Shown here one piece after another: positions 1 to 7,950 of a stretch of 64,000 nucleotides of DNA. Every line of letters begins with the position of its first letter. The first letter of the stretch is position 1. This DNA comes from an uncultured bacterium (GTDB lineage Bacteria > Actinomycetota > Coriobacteriia > Coriobacteriales > Coriobacteriaceae): positions 1 to 64,000 of the forward strand of contig CAJMMD010000002.1 of the NCBI GenBank assembly GCA_905214465.1, written 5' to 3'. A program made the translations under genes and the position numbers. The notes beneath the pieces are model-generated. The model worked only from the letters and a program-made list of their open reading frames with translations. It did not search any database and was not told where the DNA came from.

Positions 1-79
1 CCGCCTCGTTTCAAGGCACCTTGCTCGCTCTGGCGGGTTTTCGCTGTCGTTGCCAAAACATCGGCGTTGCCGTTGCTGT

Positions 80-255
80 GGGGGTACTCATTGGTTACTC
101 ATTGGGGACGTACTTAAATGAGTGCCCGCAGAGTGAGAGTGGATAATCTCCCGTTTTTGGCCTGTTTGCGGGCTCAAAGTGGGAGATTATCCACTCTCGT
201 CATTTTGGCACTTGGGGACATTCCTTTTGTGCCGGCACCTGGGGACACTCCTTGC
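80..255. repeat. Dispersed palindromic element, copy A
   Basis: The core is a perfect 18-bp inverted repeat (gagagtggataatctccc at 135-152, its complement at 181-198) around a 28-base loop. The same element occurs at 6904-6967 and 39494-39626. It is preceded by a cattggggac...cttaaatgagt leader shared with copy C, and followed by two imperfect direct repeats of the type ggcacttggggacattcc (about 207-253) that recur near 15,040-15,095. No protein is evident in bases 1-277; the first 60 bases resemble a segment near 34,245-34,275. The function is unknown. Confidence 0.8.
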
Positions 256-277
256 CGAATGTGGGCGCCGCCGGTTG

Positions 278-1789
278 CTACGCGACGGTGATGGCGACCT
301 GGGCGTAGCGGCTGCAGGGGCGCTCGGCGCGTGTCTGCACGGTGAGGGTGAGCACGAAGCGATCGCCGGGCCGTGCGTCGGTGGGCACGACGAAAGTGGT
401 GTCCACTGTGCATTCTTGCCACAGCGACAGGTCTTGGGTACCTGCATAGCTCGACGGGTCCACGGCGATATCCCAATGCGCATCGAAGCCCTTGTCGTCG
501 GGGTCGACGATGGTCGCTGCAAGGGCGACGCTCTCGCCGGCTACGGCGCTGCGATCGGCCGCAACTTCGACAACATGCGCCGGATGCGAGCAAGCTGCCG
601 GATCATGGGCGCACCATTGCGCGCGGGCGGCAAAGTCTTCCTGATAGGCGCGCAGGTAGGGATTGGGGTTGTCGTCTACGGGCGTGCCGATGGCGGCAAA
701 ACCAGCGGGCGCTTCCGTATCGGGATGTCCATCAACAAACAAGCGGCCGAGCAGCGTATCGAAGCCGCGGTCATCGATACCGCGCAGGCCAAACGGCAGC
801 AGCGGGATATAGGTCATACTGTCGCCTTCGGCCATAAAGTCGCCGCGCTCAAACTGCATTGCGGGCACGCCTTCCAGGCCCCAATCCAGACAGGCATGCT
901 TGCCAAACTGAAAGCGCTCGGGCTCGTTTTCGTAGACCTTGCCATCACCATAGAGCATATAGCGCGCCATGAGGGGGCCGTTGCCATGGGTGAGATTCTG
1001 CTCGGGCCAAGGAGCCTTAAACAGCGGCAGCGTATCGGGCTGAGCTATTTTGGCGTTGACATAGCTGCCATACTTATAGGGCACACACCAAAAGACGAGC
1101 TCGGGAAAGAGCTCGCGCCCATGGTCGAGCCATGAGTTGTCCTGGCCTACGCCATTGGCAACCCCCATCACGCGCACCTTCTGATAGATCCGCTGCTGAA
1201 CGGCGGGCCACTCGGGTGTGGCGCGATAGCGTTCGGAAATACTCATGAGGGCGCGAACGATAGTGTTCATACCGCCCCAGCTGAGCAGCCACAGCGTGCG
1301 GGGATCGTCATCCATGATGGCGTCGGCGATGACGCGCGAACCGGGCGTTTCCTCGCGCACGTCGCCCTCAAAGGCGGCGTTGCCCATATAGGTGCGCTCG
1401 ATCATCTGAGCGGGCGTGGGGAAGGACGGCTCGCCGGCGGCAGCGGCGTTGGCCTGCAGCTGCGGCCAGGCCTGGGCATACTCGTTGCTCCACAGGCTTT
1501 CGATCCAACCCTCGGGGAATGGACGGTACTCCATGAGCGAGCCAGCTTCGGGGTCGGGCTCGTGCGGAACGACGTCCCAGGTATAGGAGCGCACACCTTT
1601 GGTCCGCCAATGCGGATTCACCTCGCCCAGCGTATGGACGCCATCGCCAAGAAAGTGATACTGCGAAGCCGTGTACACCACAGCCTGCACATCGAGCACA
1701 TTGAGATACAGAGCCAAATGAACCAGCGAGTTCATATCATCGACTTCCATATCGGTGGTGACAATCACCCGAGTCAAATTCTGAGACAT
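278..1789 (-). CDS. DUF1593 (Sde182-like) nucleoside-hydrolase-fold protein
   Basis: This is a 503-residue protein of the DUF1593 family, whose N-terminal domain resembles inosine-uridine nucleoside hydrolases. The Asp-rich motif TTDMEVDD at residues 11-18 matches the calcium/ribose-binding aspartates of that fold. The C-terminal 100 residues look like an immunoglobulin-type beta domain. No signal peptide is visible, so it is probably cytoplasmic. The start at 1789 is chosen over 1807 because GGAG lies 8 bases upstream. It lies 3' of an esterase on the same strand, separated by a large hairpin. A role in releasing sugars from glycosylated compounds is inferred; the substrate is unknown. Confidence 0.75.
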   Translation of the reverse strand: MSQNLTRVIVTTDMEVDDMNSLVHLALYLNVLDVQAVVYTASQYHFLGDGVHTLGEVNPHWRTKGVRSYTWDVVPHEPDPEAGSLMEYRPFPEGWIESLWSNEYAQAWPQLQANAAAAGEPSFPTPAQMIERTYMGNAAFEGDVREETPGSRVIADAIMDDDPRTLWLLSWGGMNTIVRALMSISERYRATPEWPAVQQRIYQKVRVMGVANGVGQDNSWLDHGRELFPELVFWCVPYKYGSYVNAKIAQPDTLPLFKAPWPEQNLTHGNGPLMARYMLYGDGKVYENEPERFQFGKHACLDWGLEGVPAMQFERGDFMAEGDSMTYIPLLPFGLRGIDDRGFDTLLGRLFVDGHPDTEAPAGFAAIGTPVDDNPNPYLRAYQEDFAARAQWCAHDPAACSHPAHVVEVAADRSAVAGESVALAATIVDPDDKGFDAHWDIAVDPSSYAGTQDLSLWQECTVDTTFVVPTDARPGDRFVLTLTVQTRAERPCSRYAQVAITVA

Positions 1790-1919
1790 AGGAACAACTC
1801 CAACCAAGATTTTTTTCAGCCAGTTACGCGCAAGGCAAGACGGGACCCACGCTCACATCGCCACCGACCCGGCGGTCCGCCGGAAGCACCCGGCCAGCGT
1901 TTCGAACAACGTTAGCTCA

Positions 1920-2044
1920 GGGTGCCCCGCCCTTTAGTTTTGTGAACATTCCGCAGCGCGGGCCCGTTTATCCGATGCTCCGAAGGAGCAGGATGAACGG
2001 GCCCATGCGCGAGGACGTTCACAAAACTAAAGGGCGGGGCACCC
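1920..2044. repeat. Long nested inverted repeat between two minus-strand genes
   Basis: Perfect 28-base arms (1920-1947 and 2017-2044) start with gggtgccccgccctttag. Inside them is a second imperfect stem built on gggcccgtt/aacgggccc. The structure fills the gap between the esterase and the DUF1593 gene. It lacks a clean U tract, so it may be a terminator, an mRNA-stabilising hairpin or a mobile palindrome. Confidence 0.8.
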
Positions 2045-2054
2045 GATGGAATGG

Positions 2055-3392
2055 TTACCTCGAAACCCTGGCCGACCACTCCCAGCAGCCCACCGGCTCG
2101 CCGTCGATGAGTACGTTGCCCCCGTCGAAGTCTTGATAACACAGGTCGTTGAACTGGTGGATCCACACGCCGTGATTGAACGTCTTCTTGGCCGAGCCGT
2201 CGGCCTCACGGTACACGCCGGTCAGGTCCTCGACATGGCTAAAGTAGGTGAGGTGCACGTTGGCGCCGGCATCACGCAGGCGCGCCGTGAGCGGCAGCAC
2301 CGTTTGCTGCGGGCACACGAGCTCGTCGCCCTTGGAGTGCGTAAACCACAGCGGCGTCTTGGAGAGTGCGGCCACGTCCTCGTCCGTGGCGTTGTACCAC
2401 GGCGCGCAGCAGGGAAGGCCCGCGGCGAAGAAATCGGGGTAGTCGGCGCACAGGCGCAGGGTCATAAAGCCGCCGTTGGAAAGGCCGGCGACCACGATGC
2501 GATCGGTGTCGATGCGGTCGGCATGCTCGGCGACAAACTCGTCGATGAGCGCTTTGAGCACGGGGGAGTAGATGCTCTGGTTGGAGCGACCGAGCTGCTC
2601 GACGCCGTTGTCCATCCAAAACGTGGGCGACTGCGGCACAAGAACCCAGGCAAAGCCGCCAAAGTAGCGCTGGATTTGTTTTTGCGAGAGCGCTGTCACG
2701 CGGTTGCCGGTGTAGGCACGCGTGGCGCCTTCGCCCTGCGTGGCGCCCTTGCCCTCGCCGGCGCCGTGCAGGTACACGATCAGCGGCGCCTTTTCGACGG
2801 CGGGCGTGTCCTTGGGAGCAAACGGGTTGAAGAGCGCGGAGTCAGCGGGCTCAAAGCTCGGCTCAAAATAGCCGTACTCGAGCGCGATGCCGTCGACGGG
2901 CGTTTGCTGCACGGCGTTATGCCAGCCCTTGAGCGCGGGGCAGATGTCGCCGCGGCTGCGATCGAAGACGAGGCCCGCGGTGGGGTCGTCGCCGTCTTCG
3001 CCCGGGAGGGCCGCAAGCTGCGTCACGCGCAGGTGGTTCTCTATATAGCGCGAACCCAGCACGCCACCCTCGATCTCTTTGGTGAGACGCACCTCGGGCG
3101 TCTCGAGCGCCACGTGTGTGCCCTTGGGCAGGCGCTGGCCGTTCTCATCACAGGGGTAGGTGGCGAGCACCGGCACGTAGCCCACGGAGGGCGCCGCGTG
3201 ATCGGCCCCGTGCTCCTTGCGCATCAAGACCTCGCCGGCGCGCTCGTGGCGGGCACAGTAGATATTGAACGTGTGCTCGTTCACGTCGTTGGCGCGCACG
3301 GTACAGGGCAAGTCGAGTACGACCTTGCTGATCCAGGGGCCAAAATCGCCCAGCGTGGTGACGGTTGCGTAGGTACACGATTTGAGTTCCAT
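2055..3392 (-). CDS. Alpha/beta-hydrolase esterase or peptidase-like protein
   Basis: This is a 445-residue alpha/beta hydrolase. An N-terminal region of about 180 residues precedes the hydrolase core, which shows an oxyanion-type HGAG motif (YLHGAGEGKG) and the nucleophile elbow GLSNGG with Ser305. An HGVWIHQ motif near the C-terminus probably supplies the catalytic histidine. There is no signal peptide. AAAGGAG six bases before the ATG at 3392 fixes the start. The family includes prolyl-oligopeptidase-like and acetyl/feruloyl-esterase-like members; the glycan-degrading neighbourhood favours an esterase acting on plant-derived compounds, which is inference. Its upstream region contains a 16-bp palindrome that could be its operator. 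Confidence 0.75.
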   Translation of the reverse strand: MELKSCTYATVTTLGDFGPWISKVVLDLPCTVRANDVNEHTFNIYCARHERAGEVLMRKEHGADHAAPSVGYVPVLATYPCDENGQRLPKGTHVALETPEVRLTKEIEGGVLGSRYIENHLRVTQLAALPGEDGDDPTAGLVFDRSRGDICPALKGWHNAVQQTPVDGIALEYGYFEPSFEPADSALFNPFAPKDTPAVEKAPLIVYLHGAGEGKGATQGEGATRAYTGNRVTALSQKQIQRYFGGFAWVLVPQSPTFWMDNGVEQLGRSNQSIYSPVLKALIDEFVAEHADRIDTDRIVVAGLSNGGFMTLRLCADYPDFFAAGLPCCAPWYNATDEDVAALSKTPLWFTHSKGDELVCPQQTVLPLTARLRDAGANVHLTYFSHVEDLTGVYREADGSAKKTFNHGVWIHQFNDLCYQDFDGGNVLIDGEPVGCWEWSARVSR

Positions 3393-3881
3393 GAGCTACT
3401 CCTTTGTGCCGCAAGTACTAAACAAGGGCGGCAATACAGACTAAACATGTTTAGTTTAATGCAGAACTGTAGAATGAGCAGATGAACTCGGTAAACGGTA
3501 AAACTGAACACGCAATGAACTACTAAACAGACGTTTACTATTAACTAGCAGGACTTCTGTTGATGAGCTAGCTCGTTACAAAGGTGTTTATCAAAATAAA
3601 AGCCCACGTAAATAGCCATATATCAATATCGGGTCAAATAGACGATCTTCTACCGTCTAAATACGCTTACCCCCGATTTCCTACCGTTCACCGGACTTCA
3701 GACGGCAAAATTGCCACAAATCAGGCACTCCGTGTAAACTAAAGCCCGTAAACGTTCAGTAAACAAATTGTTTACGACAGCGTATCCAAGGGTTCGGTAA
3801 CCGTAAGGGGTTATAGTCGCCGGGCCAAAGGCGTGCCTACGCCCAAGCGGATAGGCACACGAAGATATGGGGAGGGGTCCC
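3393..3881. promoter_or_regulatory. AT-rich divergent control region with repeated TAAAC boxes
   Basis: This 489-base gap separates the minus-strand esterase from the plus-strand PTS gene. It contains several related boxes: actaaacatgtttagt (3440-3455, a perfect palindrome), gtaaacggtaaaac (3491-3504), actaaacagacgtttact (3522-3539), cgtaaacgttcagtaaac (about 3748-3764) and gtaaacaaattgtttac (3759-3775, palindromic except its centre). The pattern suggests multiple operators for one regulator controlling both directions. The regulator is not known; the RpiR gene at 7000 is a candidate by proximity only. Confidence 0.55.
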
Positions 3882-5309
3882 ATGGCAGTAGATAACAAGC
3901 AGATTGCCACCGATGTCCTCGAGCTCGTGGGCGGTGCGGAGAATGTTACCGTCGCCACCAACTGCATGACGCGCCTGCGTCTGACGCTCAAGGACAACAG
4001 CAAGGCCGACGTGGAGAAGATCAAGAAGGTCAAGGGTGTTCTGGGTTGCCAGTTCGCCGGCAGCCAGCTCCAGGTCATCATCGGCCAGAACGTGCCCAAG
4101 GTGCTCGCCGAGTTCGTCGCCATCTCCGGCGTCAAGCAGGGCGAGGCCGTCAACGAGAACCTCGACGCGCCCAAGGAGAAGTTCGAGCTCAAGAACCTGC
4201 CGAACATCATCCTTGACTATCTGTCCGGCTCCATGACCCAGCTGATCCCGCTGCTCATGGCCGGCGGTCTGTTCCGCACCATCGCCGCGGTCCTCGGTCC
4301 CACCATGCTCGGCGTGCTCTCGGCCGACGACCCGACCTACACCTTCCTCTACACCACGCTGTACGAGGCAACCTTTACGTTTATCCCCATCTATCTGGGC
4401 TATGCTGCGGCTAAGAAGCTCGGCGCCAGCCCTGTGCTCGGCATGCTCCTCGGCGGCGCTCTCATGGCCCCGTCCGTGGTGACGGCCGCTACGCAGGAGG
4501 GTGGCGGAATCATCTCCGTCTACGGTATCCAGATCGCTGCCGCCAACTATCAGCAGTCCGTTCTGCCGATCATCCTTTCGGTGCCTGTCCTCTACTTCAT
4601 CGAGAAGTTCTTCAAGAAGGTCATGCCCGACGTGCTTTCCACGGTCTTCACACCGTTCTGCACCATGATCGTCACCATTCCCATTGCCTTCATCGTCCTT
4701 GCCCCGATCGGCAACGAGCTCGGCAACCTCATCGCCAACGCCCTCTTTGGTCTTGCTGACCTTGGCGGTATCGGTATCCTGATCGTTATGGCCATCCTCG
4801 GCGCCTTCTGGCAGCTCTTCGTGGTCTGCGGCATGCACATGCCCGTCATCCTGCTCGCTCAGGTTCAGATCATCGCCGCCGGCTACGATCCCTTCGTCTT
4901 CGTTTCCACCAACTGCGCTATGGCCGCTGTCTGGGGCTGCGCCTTCGGTGCCTTCCTCAAGATGAAGAACCCCGACGAGAAGGGTCTTGCCCTGGGTTAC
5001 GTCATCTCCGCTATCGCCGGCGGCGTCACCGAGCCCGCGCTCTTCGGTATCCTCATGCGCTTCCGCCGCACCATGCTCGGCATGTTCATCGGCGGTGCCA
5101 TCGGCGCGGTGTTCTCCGGCCTCATGGGTGTTACCTACTACCTGGCCGGCGGCGCCTCCAACTTCCTGGTCTTCACCAACTACCTGCAGGGTGGCCAGAT
5201 GAACACCGTCTGGGCTATCGTCGGTATGGCAATCTCCTTTGTCATCGCCGCTGCCGTCGTCTTTGCCACTGGCTTCTCCAAGGAGGAGCTCGCCGAGATG
5301 GAGGCCTAG
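3882..5309 (+). CDS. PTS EIIBC, beta-glucoside/glucose superfamily
   Basis: This is a 475-residue membrane permease of the sugar phosphotransferase system. Residues 1-80 form an EIIB domain with the phosphorylated cysteine in NCMTRLR (Cys28). Residues 105-470 form the EIIC channel with about ten hydrophobic segments. The C-terminus ends shortly after the last membrane segment, so the EIIA domain found in many beta-glucoside permeases is absent; the free-standing IIA(Glc) at 13521 could supply it. The start at 3882 has GGAGGGG upstream. The nearby 6-phospho-beta-glucosidase suggests a beta-glucoside substrate. A hairpin terminator follows, so it appears monocistronic. Confidence 0.9.
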   Translation: MAVDNKQIATDVLELVGGAENVTVATNCMTRLRLTLKDNSKADVEKIKKVKGVLGCQFAGSQLQVIIGQNVPKVLAEFVAISGVKQGEAVNENLDAPKEKFELKNLPNIILDYLSGSMTQLIPLLMAGGLFRTIAAVLGPTMLGVLSADDPTYTFLYTTLYEATFTFIPIYLGYAAAKKLGASPVLGMLLGGALMAPSVVTAATQEGGGIISVYGIQIAAANYQQSVLPIILSVPVLYFIEKFFKKVMPDVLSTVFTPFCTMIVTIPIAFIVLAPIGNELGNLIANALFGLADLGGIGILIVMAILGAFWQLFVVCGMHMPVILLAQVQIIAAGYDPFVFVSTNCAMAAVWGCAFGAFLKMKNPDEKGLALGYVISAIAGGVTEPALFGILMRFRRTMLGMFIGGAIGAVFSGLMGVTYYLAGGASNFLVFTNYLQGGQMNTVWAIVGMAISFVIAAAVVFATGFSKEELAEMEA

Positions 5310-5346
5310 TCGCCCCAGCCTTGGTCTAAATAAGACCCCCTACACG

Positions 5347-5396
5347 ACAGGGCCCCGCTTGGCATAAGCCCGGCGGGGCCTTCCTGTAGACTTTTT
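5347..5396 (+). terminator. Terminator after PTS EIIBC
   Basis: The stem ggccccgc (5351-5358) pairs with gcggggcc (5373-5380). It is extended by acag/ctgt and followed by a short T run. Confidence 0.75.
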
Positions 5397-5535
5397 AGGA
5401 GAGGCGTAAGGGCCCTGTGCTTCGCGTGCGTTCAATTTGAGCTGAGCAACTGCAGCCGCAGACCCTGCTGTGATAATGCGGCAGGCGACTTCTTTACCTC
5501 CCTCCTAGCAAGTCTCCCCAAGAGAAAGGTGCCAT

Positions 5536-6849
5536 ATGAGCTTGGGAAAACTGACCGTCAATACCCGTGAGGACGGGTTCCTCTGCGACGGCAAACCATT
5601 CTTTTGGTTTGCCGATACGTGCTGGAGCGCCTTTACGAGCATCACCGAGGACGATTGGGATTACTACCTCACCCGCCGTGCCGAGCAGGGCATGAACGTA
5701 CTGCAGATCAACACCCTGCCGCAGTGGGACCGCTGCCTGCCCGACCTGGGCATTTGGCCCTACGCGAGCGAGGACGGCGTTCACTTTGATTGGAGCGCAC
5801 CCAACCAGGAGTACTGGGACCGCGCCCGCCGCATGTGCAAGGCAGCCGTGGAGCACGGCATTCGCCCGGCGCTCGTGCTCATGTGGTGCAACTACGTGCC
5901 CGGTACCTGGGGCTCCGTGATCGCCGAGCGCCTGGGTGCCGAGGTCATGCCGCGCGAGGAGGTCCGCGCCCACGTTGCCCGCGTCGTCGAGAACCTGGGC
6001 GAGTTCGACCCCGTCTACGTGGTGACAGGCGACACCGACTTTAAGACCGATGAGGCTATCGCCTATTACGGGGATGCACTCGACGAGGTCACCAAGCTGG
6101 CTCCCGAGTCCTTGCACACCATGCATATCAACCGTGGCAACCGCGCCCTTCCCGAGCAGTTTGCCGATCGCTTGGACTTCTACATGTTCCAGCCCGGCCA
6201 CAACTATAGCGGTCAGGAGGAAGCTTGGAAGCTGCCCGAGGATTTTCGCGCGCAGTATCCCAAAAAGCCGATGGTCAATTCCGAGCCCTGCTACGAGCAA
6301 ATGGGCGCGAGCCGCAACGTGTACTGGCGTTTTACCGCGCAGGATTGTCGCGCGAGTGTTTGGTCGAGCATTCTGGCCGGTGCCAGTGCCGGCATTACCT
6401 ACGGTGCGCACGGCGTGTGGAACTGGCAGACCTCTCAGAGCCGTGGCAGCGTCCTTGGCGAGGGCTTTGACATGCCGTTCCGCTGGCAAGAGTGCCTGCA
6501 GTTTGCGGGCGTGTGGGACTTTGGCCTGATCGAGCACGTGCTGCGCGGCCTGGGTGCCACGAGCGCGGATGGGGCGGTAGCTGTTGAACCCGCGCAGGAG
6601 TTGCTCGACGACGCACGCGAGGCCATCCGCGTGGCGCGCGTGGGCGAACGCGTGGTGGTCTATCTGCCGAGGACCACGTCCGTCAAGCTCAAACTCGAGG
6701 GCGGCACCACCGCCTGGAATGCTGTGGCGTTTGACCTAGAGAACAAGCGCGTGGCAAACCTGCCGGTTGTGCCCGTCGACGGTGCCGTGCGCGTGGCCCA
6801 GCATCCCTTCGAGCACGATGCACTCCTGGTGGTCTCGCCCGCTCAGTAG
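5536..6849 (+). CDS. Apiosidase-like (DUF4038, GH140-type) glycoside hydrolase
   Basis: This 437-residue protein has the features of the DUF4038/apiosidase-like TIM-barrel family: an opening GKPFFWFADTCWSAF motif, then DDWDYYLTRRAEQGMNVLQ, and a C-terminal beta domain (about 350-437) of the kind annotated as collagen-binding-like. There is no signal peptide, so it probably acts in the cytoplasm on imported oligosaccharide or glycoside. The start at 5536 has AAAGGTG upstream. It lies between the beta-glucoside PTS and a GH106-like gene. Cleavage of apiosyl residues from plant glycosides is the family's best known activity (GH140); the substrate here is inferred. Confidence 0.7.
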   Translation: MSLGKLTVNTREDGFLCDGKPFFWFADTCWSAFTSITEDDWDYYLTRRAEQGMNVLQINTLPQWDRCLPDLGIWPYASEDGVHFDWSAPNQEYWDRARRMCKAAVEHGIRPALVLMWCNYVPGTWGSVIAERLGAEVMPREEVRAHVARVVENLGEFDPVYVVTGDTDFKTDEAIAYYGDALDEVTKLAPESLHTMHINRGNRALPEQFADRLDFYMFQPGHNYSGQEEAWKLPEDFRAQYPKKPMVNSEPCYEQMGASRNVYWRFTAQDCRASVWSSILAGASAGITYGAHGVWNWQTSQSRGSVLGEGFDMPFRWQECLQFAGVWDFGLIEHVLRGLGATSADGAVAVEPAQELLDDAREAIRVARVGERVVVYLPRTTSVKLKLEGGTTAWNAVAFDLENKRVANLPVVPVDGAVRVAQHPFEHDALLVVSPAQ

Positions 6850-6903
6850 CGCGCGGTTCCAACGCGACCGGCGGCAAAAAGGTCCGAGTAACGACTACAG
6901 AAT

Positions 6904-6967
6904 GAGGGTGGATAATCTCCCGTTTTTTGCCTGTGTACGGGCTCAAAGTGGGAGATTATCCACCCTC
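6904..6967. repeat. Dispersed palindromic element, copy B
   Basis: Perfect 18-bp arms (gagggtggataatctccc at 6904-6921, complement at 6950-6967). Compared with copies A and C, the fourth arm base is changed (gagagt to gagggt) and the partner arm carries the matching change (actctc to accctc), so pairing is kept. It lies between the convergent apiosidase-like and RpiR genes. Confidence 0.8.
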
Positions 6968-6999
6968 GTCATTTAAGTGACCAAAAATCCTCTCTCGTT

Positions 7000-7854
7000 T
7001 TATTTGAGCCCGGGCAGCTTGGTAAAGGGGAAGGACTGCTCGAGGAACTCGGAGCAGCGGGCGTAATCTTTGGCAAAGTAGCTGCTGTAGAGCGAATCGA
7101 GTACGTATTGCACGGCGATGTGGCTGGCAAACTGCGTGATGCGGTGGCTCAGGCTCTCGATATCGCTTACGGTGAGATATGCCGCAAAGCCGGGGTGAAT
7201 GCGGGCACAGTATGGCGTGCCGATGACGATGACCGGGACATGTCGACTGCAGAGGATCGGCAAGATCTCCTTGAGGTTGGGGGCAAGGCCGCTGTAGGAG
7301 ATGACGATTGCCACATGGTCGGGGCCCGAGGCGAGCGCCGTGCGCACTTGGGCCTCGATATTGTCGTAGCACGTTGAGCTCTTACCGGCGGAAAGCAGGC
7401 GATCGCGGAACATTCCCGCCGGATACAGGTTGTGCGAGCCCGTGTAGATGTCCACGGTGCCGGCGCGTAAGACGAGCTTGGCGGCGTAGTCGAGCTGTGC
7501 CGGGTCGAGGATCTCGCGCGTCTCGGAAAGCGTGGTCTCGTACAGTCGCGCCATGCGCTCGGAGATCTCCTGGGCGCTGGAGGTCGCATCAAAGGGAAAG
7601 TTGATATCCACCTCGGGGGCGGAGTCTGCGCGCGAGGCTGCGCGCATCAGCTCGACCTTGAGTTCTTTGAAGCCCTCGAGGCCGAGCTTTTTGCAAAAGC
7701 GGTGGATGCTCGCAACGGAGACATTGGCCTGGCGCGCAAATTCCTTAATGGAGAGCCCGCGGACGTCCTCGCCCATGGCGAGAACCGTCTGCCCGAGCTG
7801 CTGCTCGGTGGGGGTGAGCTCCTTGCCCTGCGTGATCTTGCGCTTGATGTCCAT
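7000..7854 (-). CDS. RpiR-family transcriptional regulator with SIS domain
   Basis: This is a 284-residue RpiR/HexR-type regulator. Residues 1-77 form the helix-turn-helix (GLSIKEFARQANVSVASIHRFCKKLG), and residues about 115-250 form a sugar-isomerase (SIS) domain that senses phosphosugars, with TGSHNLYPAGMF and AIVISYSG segments. It is convergent with the apiosidase-like gene and precedes the GH106-like gene on the same strand but in a separate transcription unit. By family role it probably controls one of the neighbouring sugar-use genes in response to a sugar phosphate; the target is not shown by the sequence. Confidence 0.88.
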   Translation of the reverse strand: MDIKRKITQGKELTPTEQQLGQTVLAMGEDVRGLSIKEFARQANVSVASIHRFCKKLGLEGFKELKVELMRAASRADSAPEVDINFPFDATSSAQEISERMARLYETTLSETREILDPAQLDYAAKLVLRAGTVDIYTGSHNLYPAGMFRDRLLSAGKSSTCYDNIEAQVRTALASGPDHVAIVISYSGLAPNLKEILPILCSRHVPVIVIGTPYCARIHPGFAAYLTVSDIESLSHRITQFASHIAVQYVLDSLYSSYFAKDYARCSEFLEQSFPFTKLPGLK

Positions 7855-7950
7855 ATGACTCCTATGCGTTCGTGTCGCGATGTATCAATCATAGCGGTAA
7901 ACAAAACGCCCGGCTTGGGAGAGCAAGCCGGGCGTTGTTGTGTGGGACCG

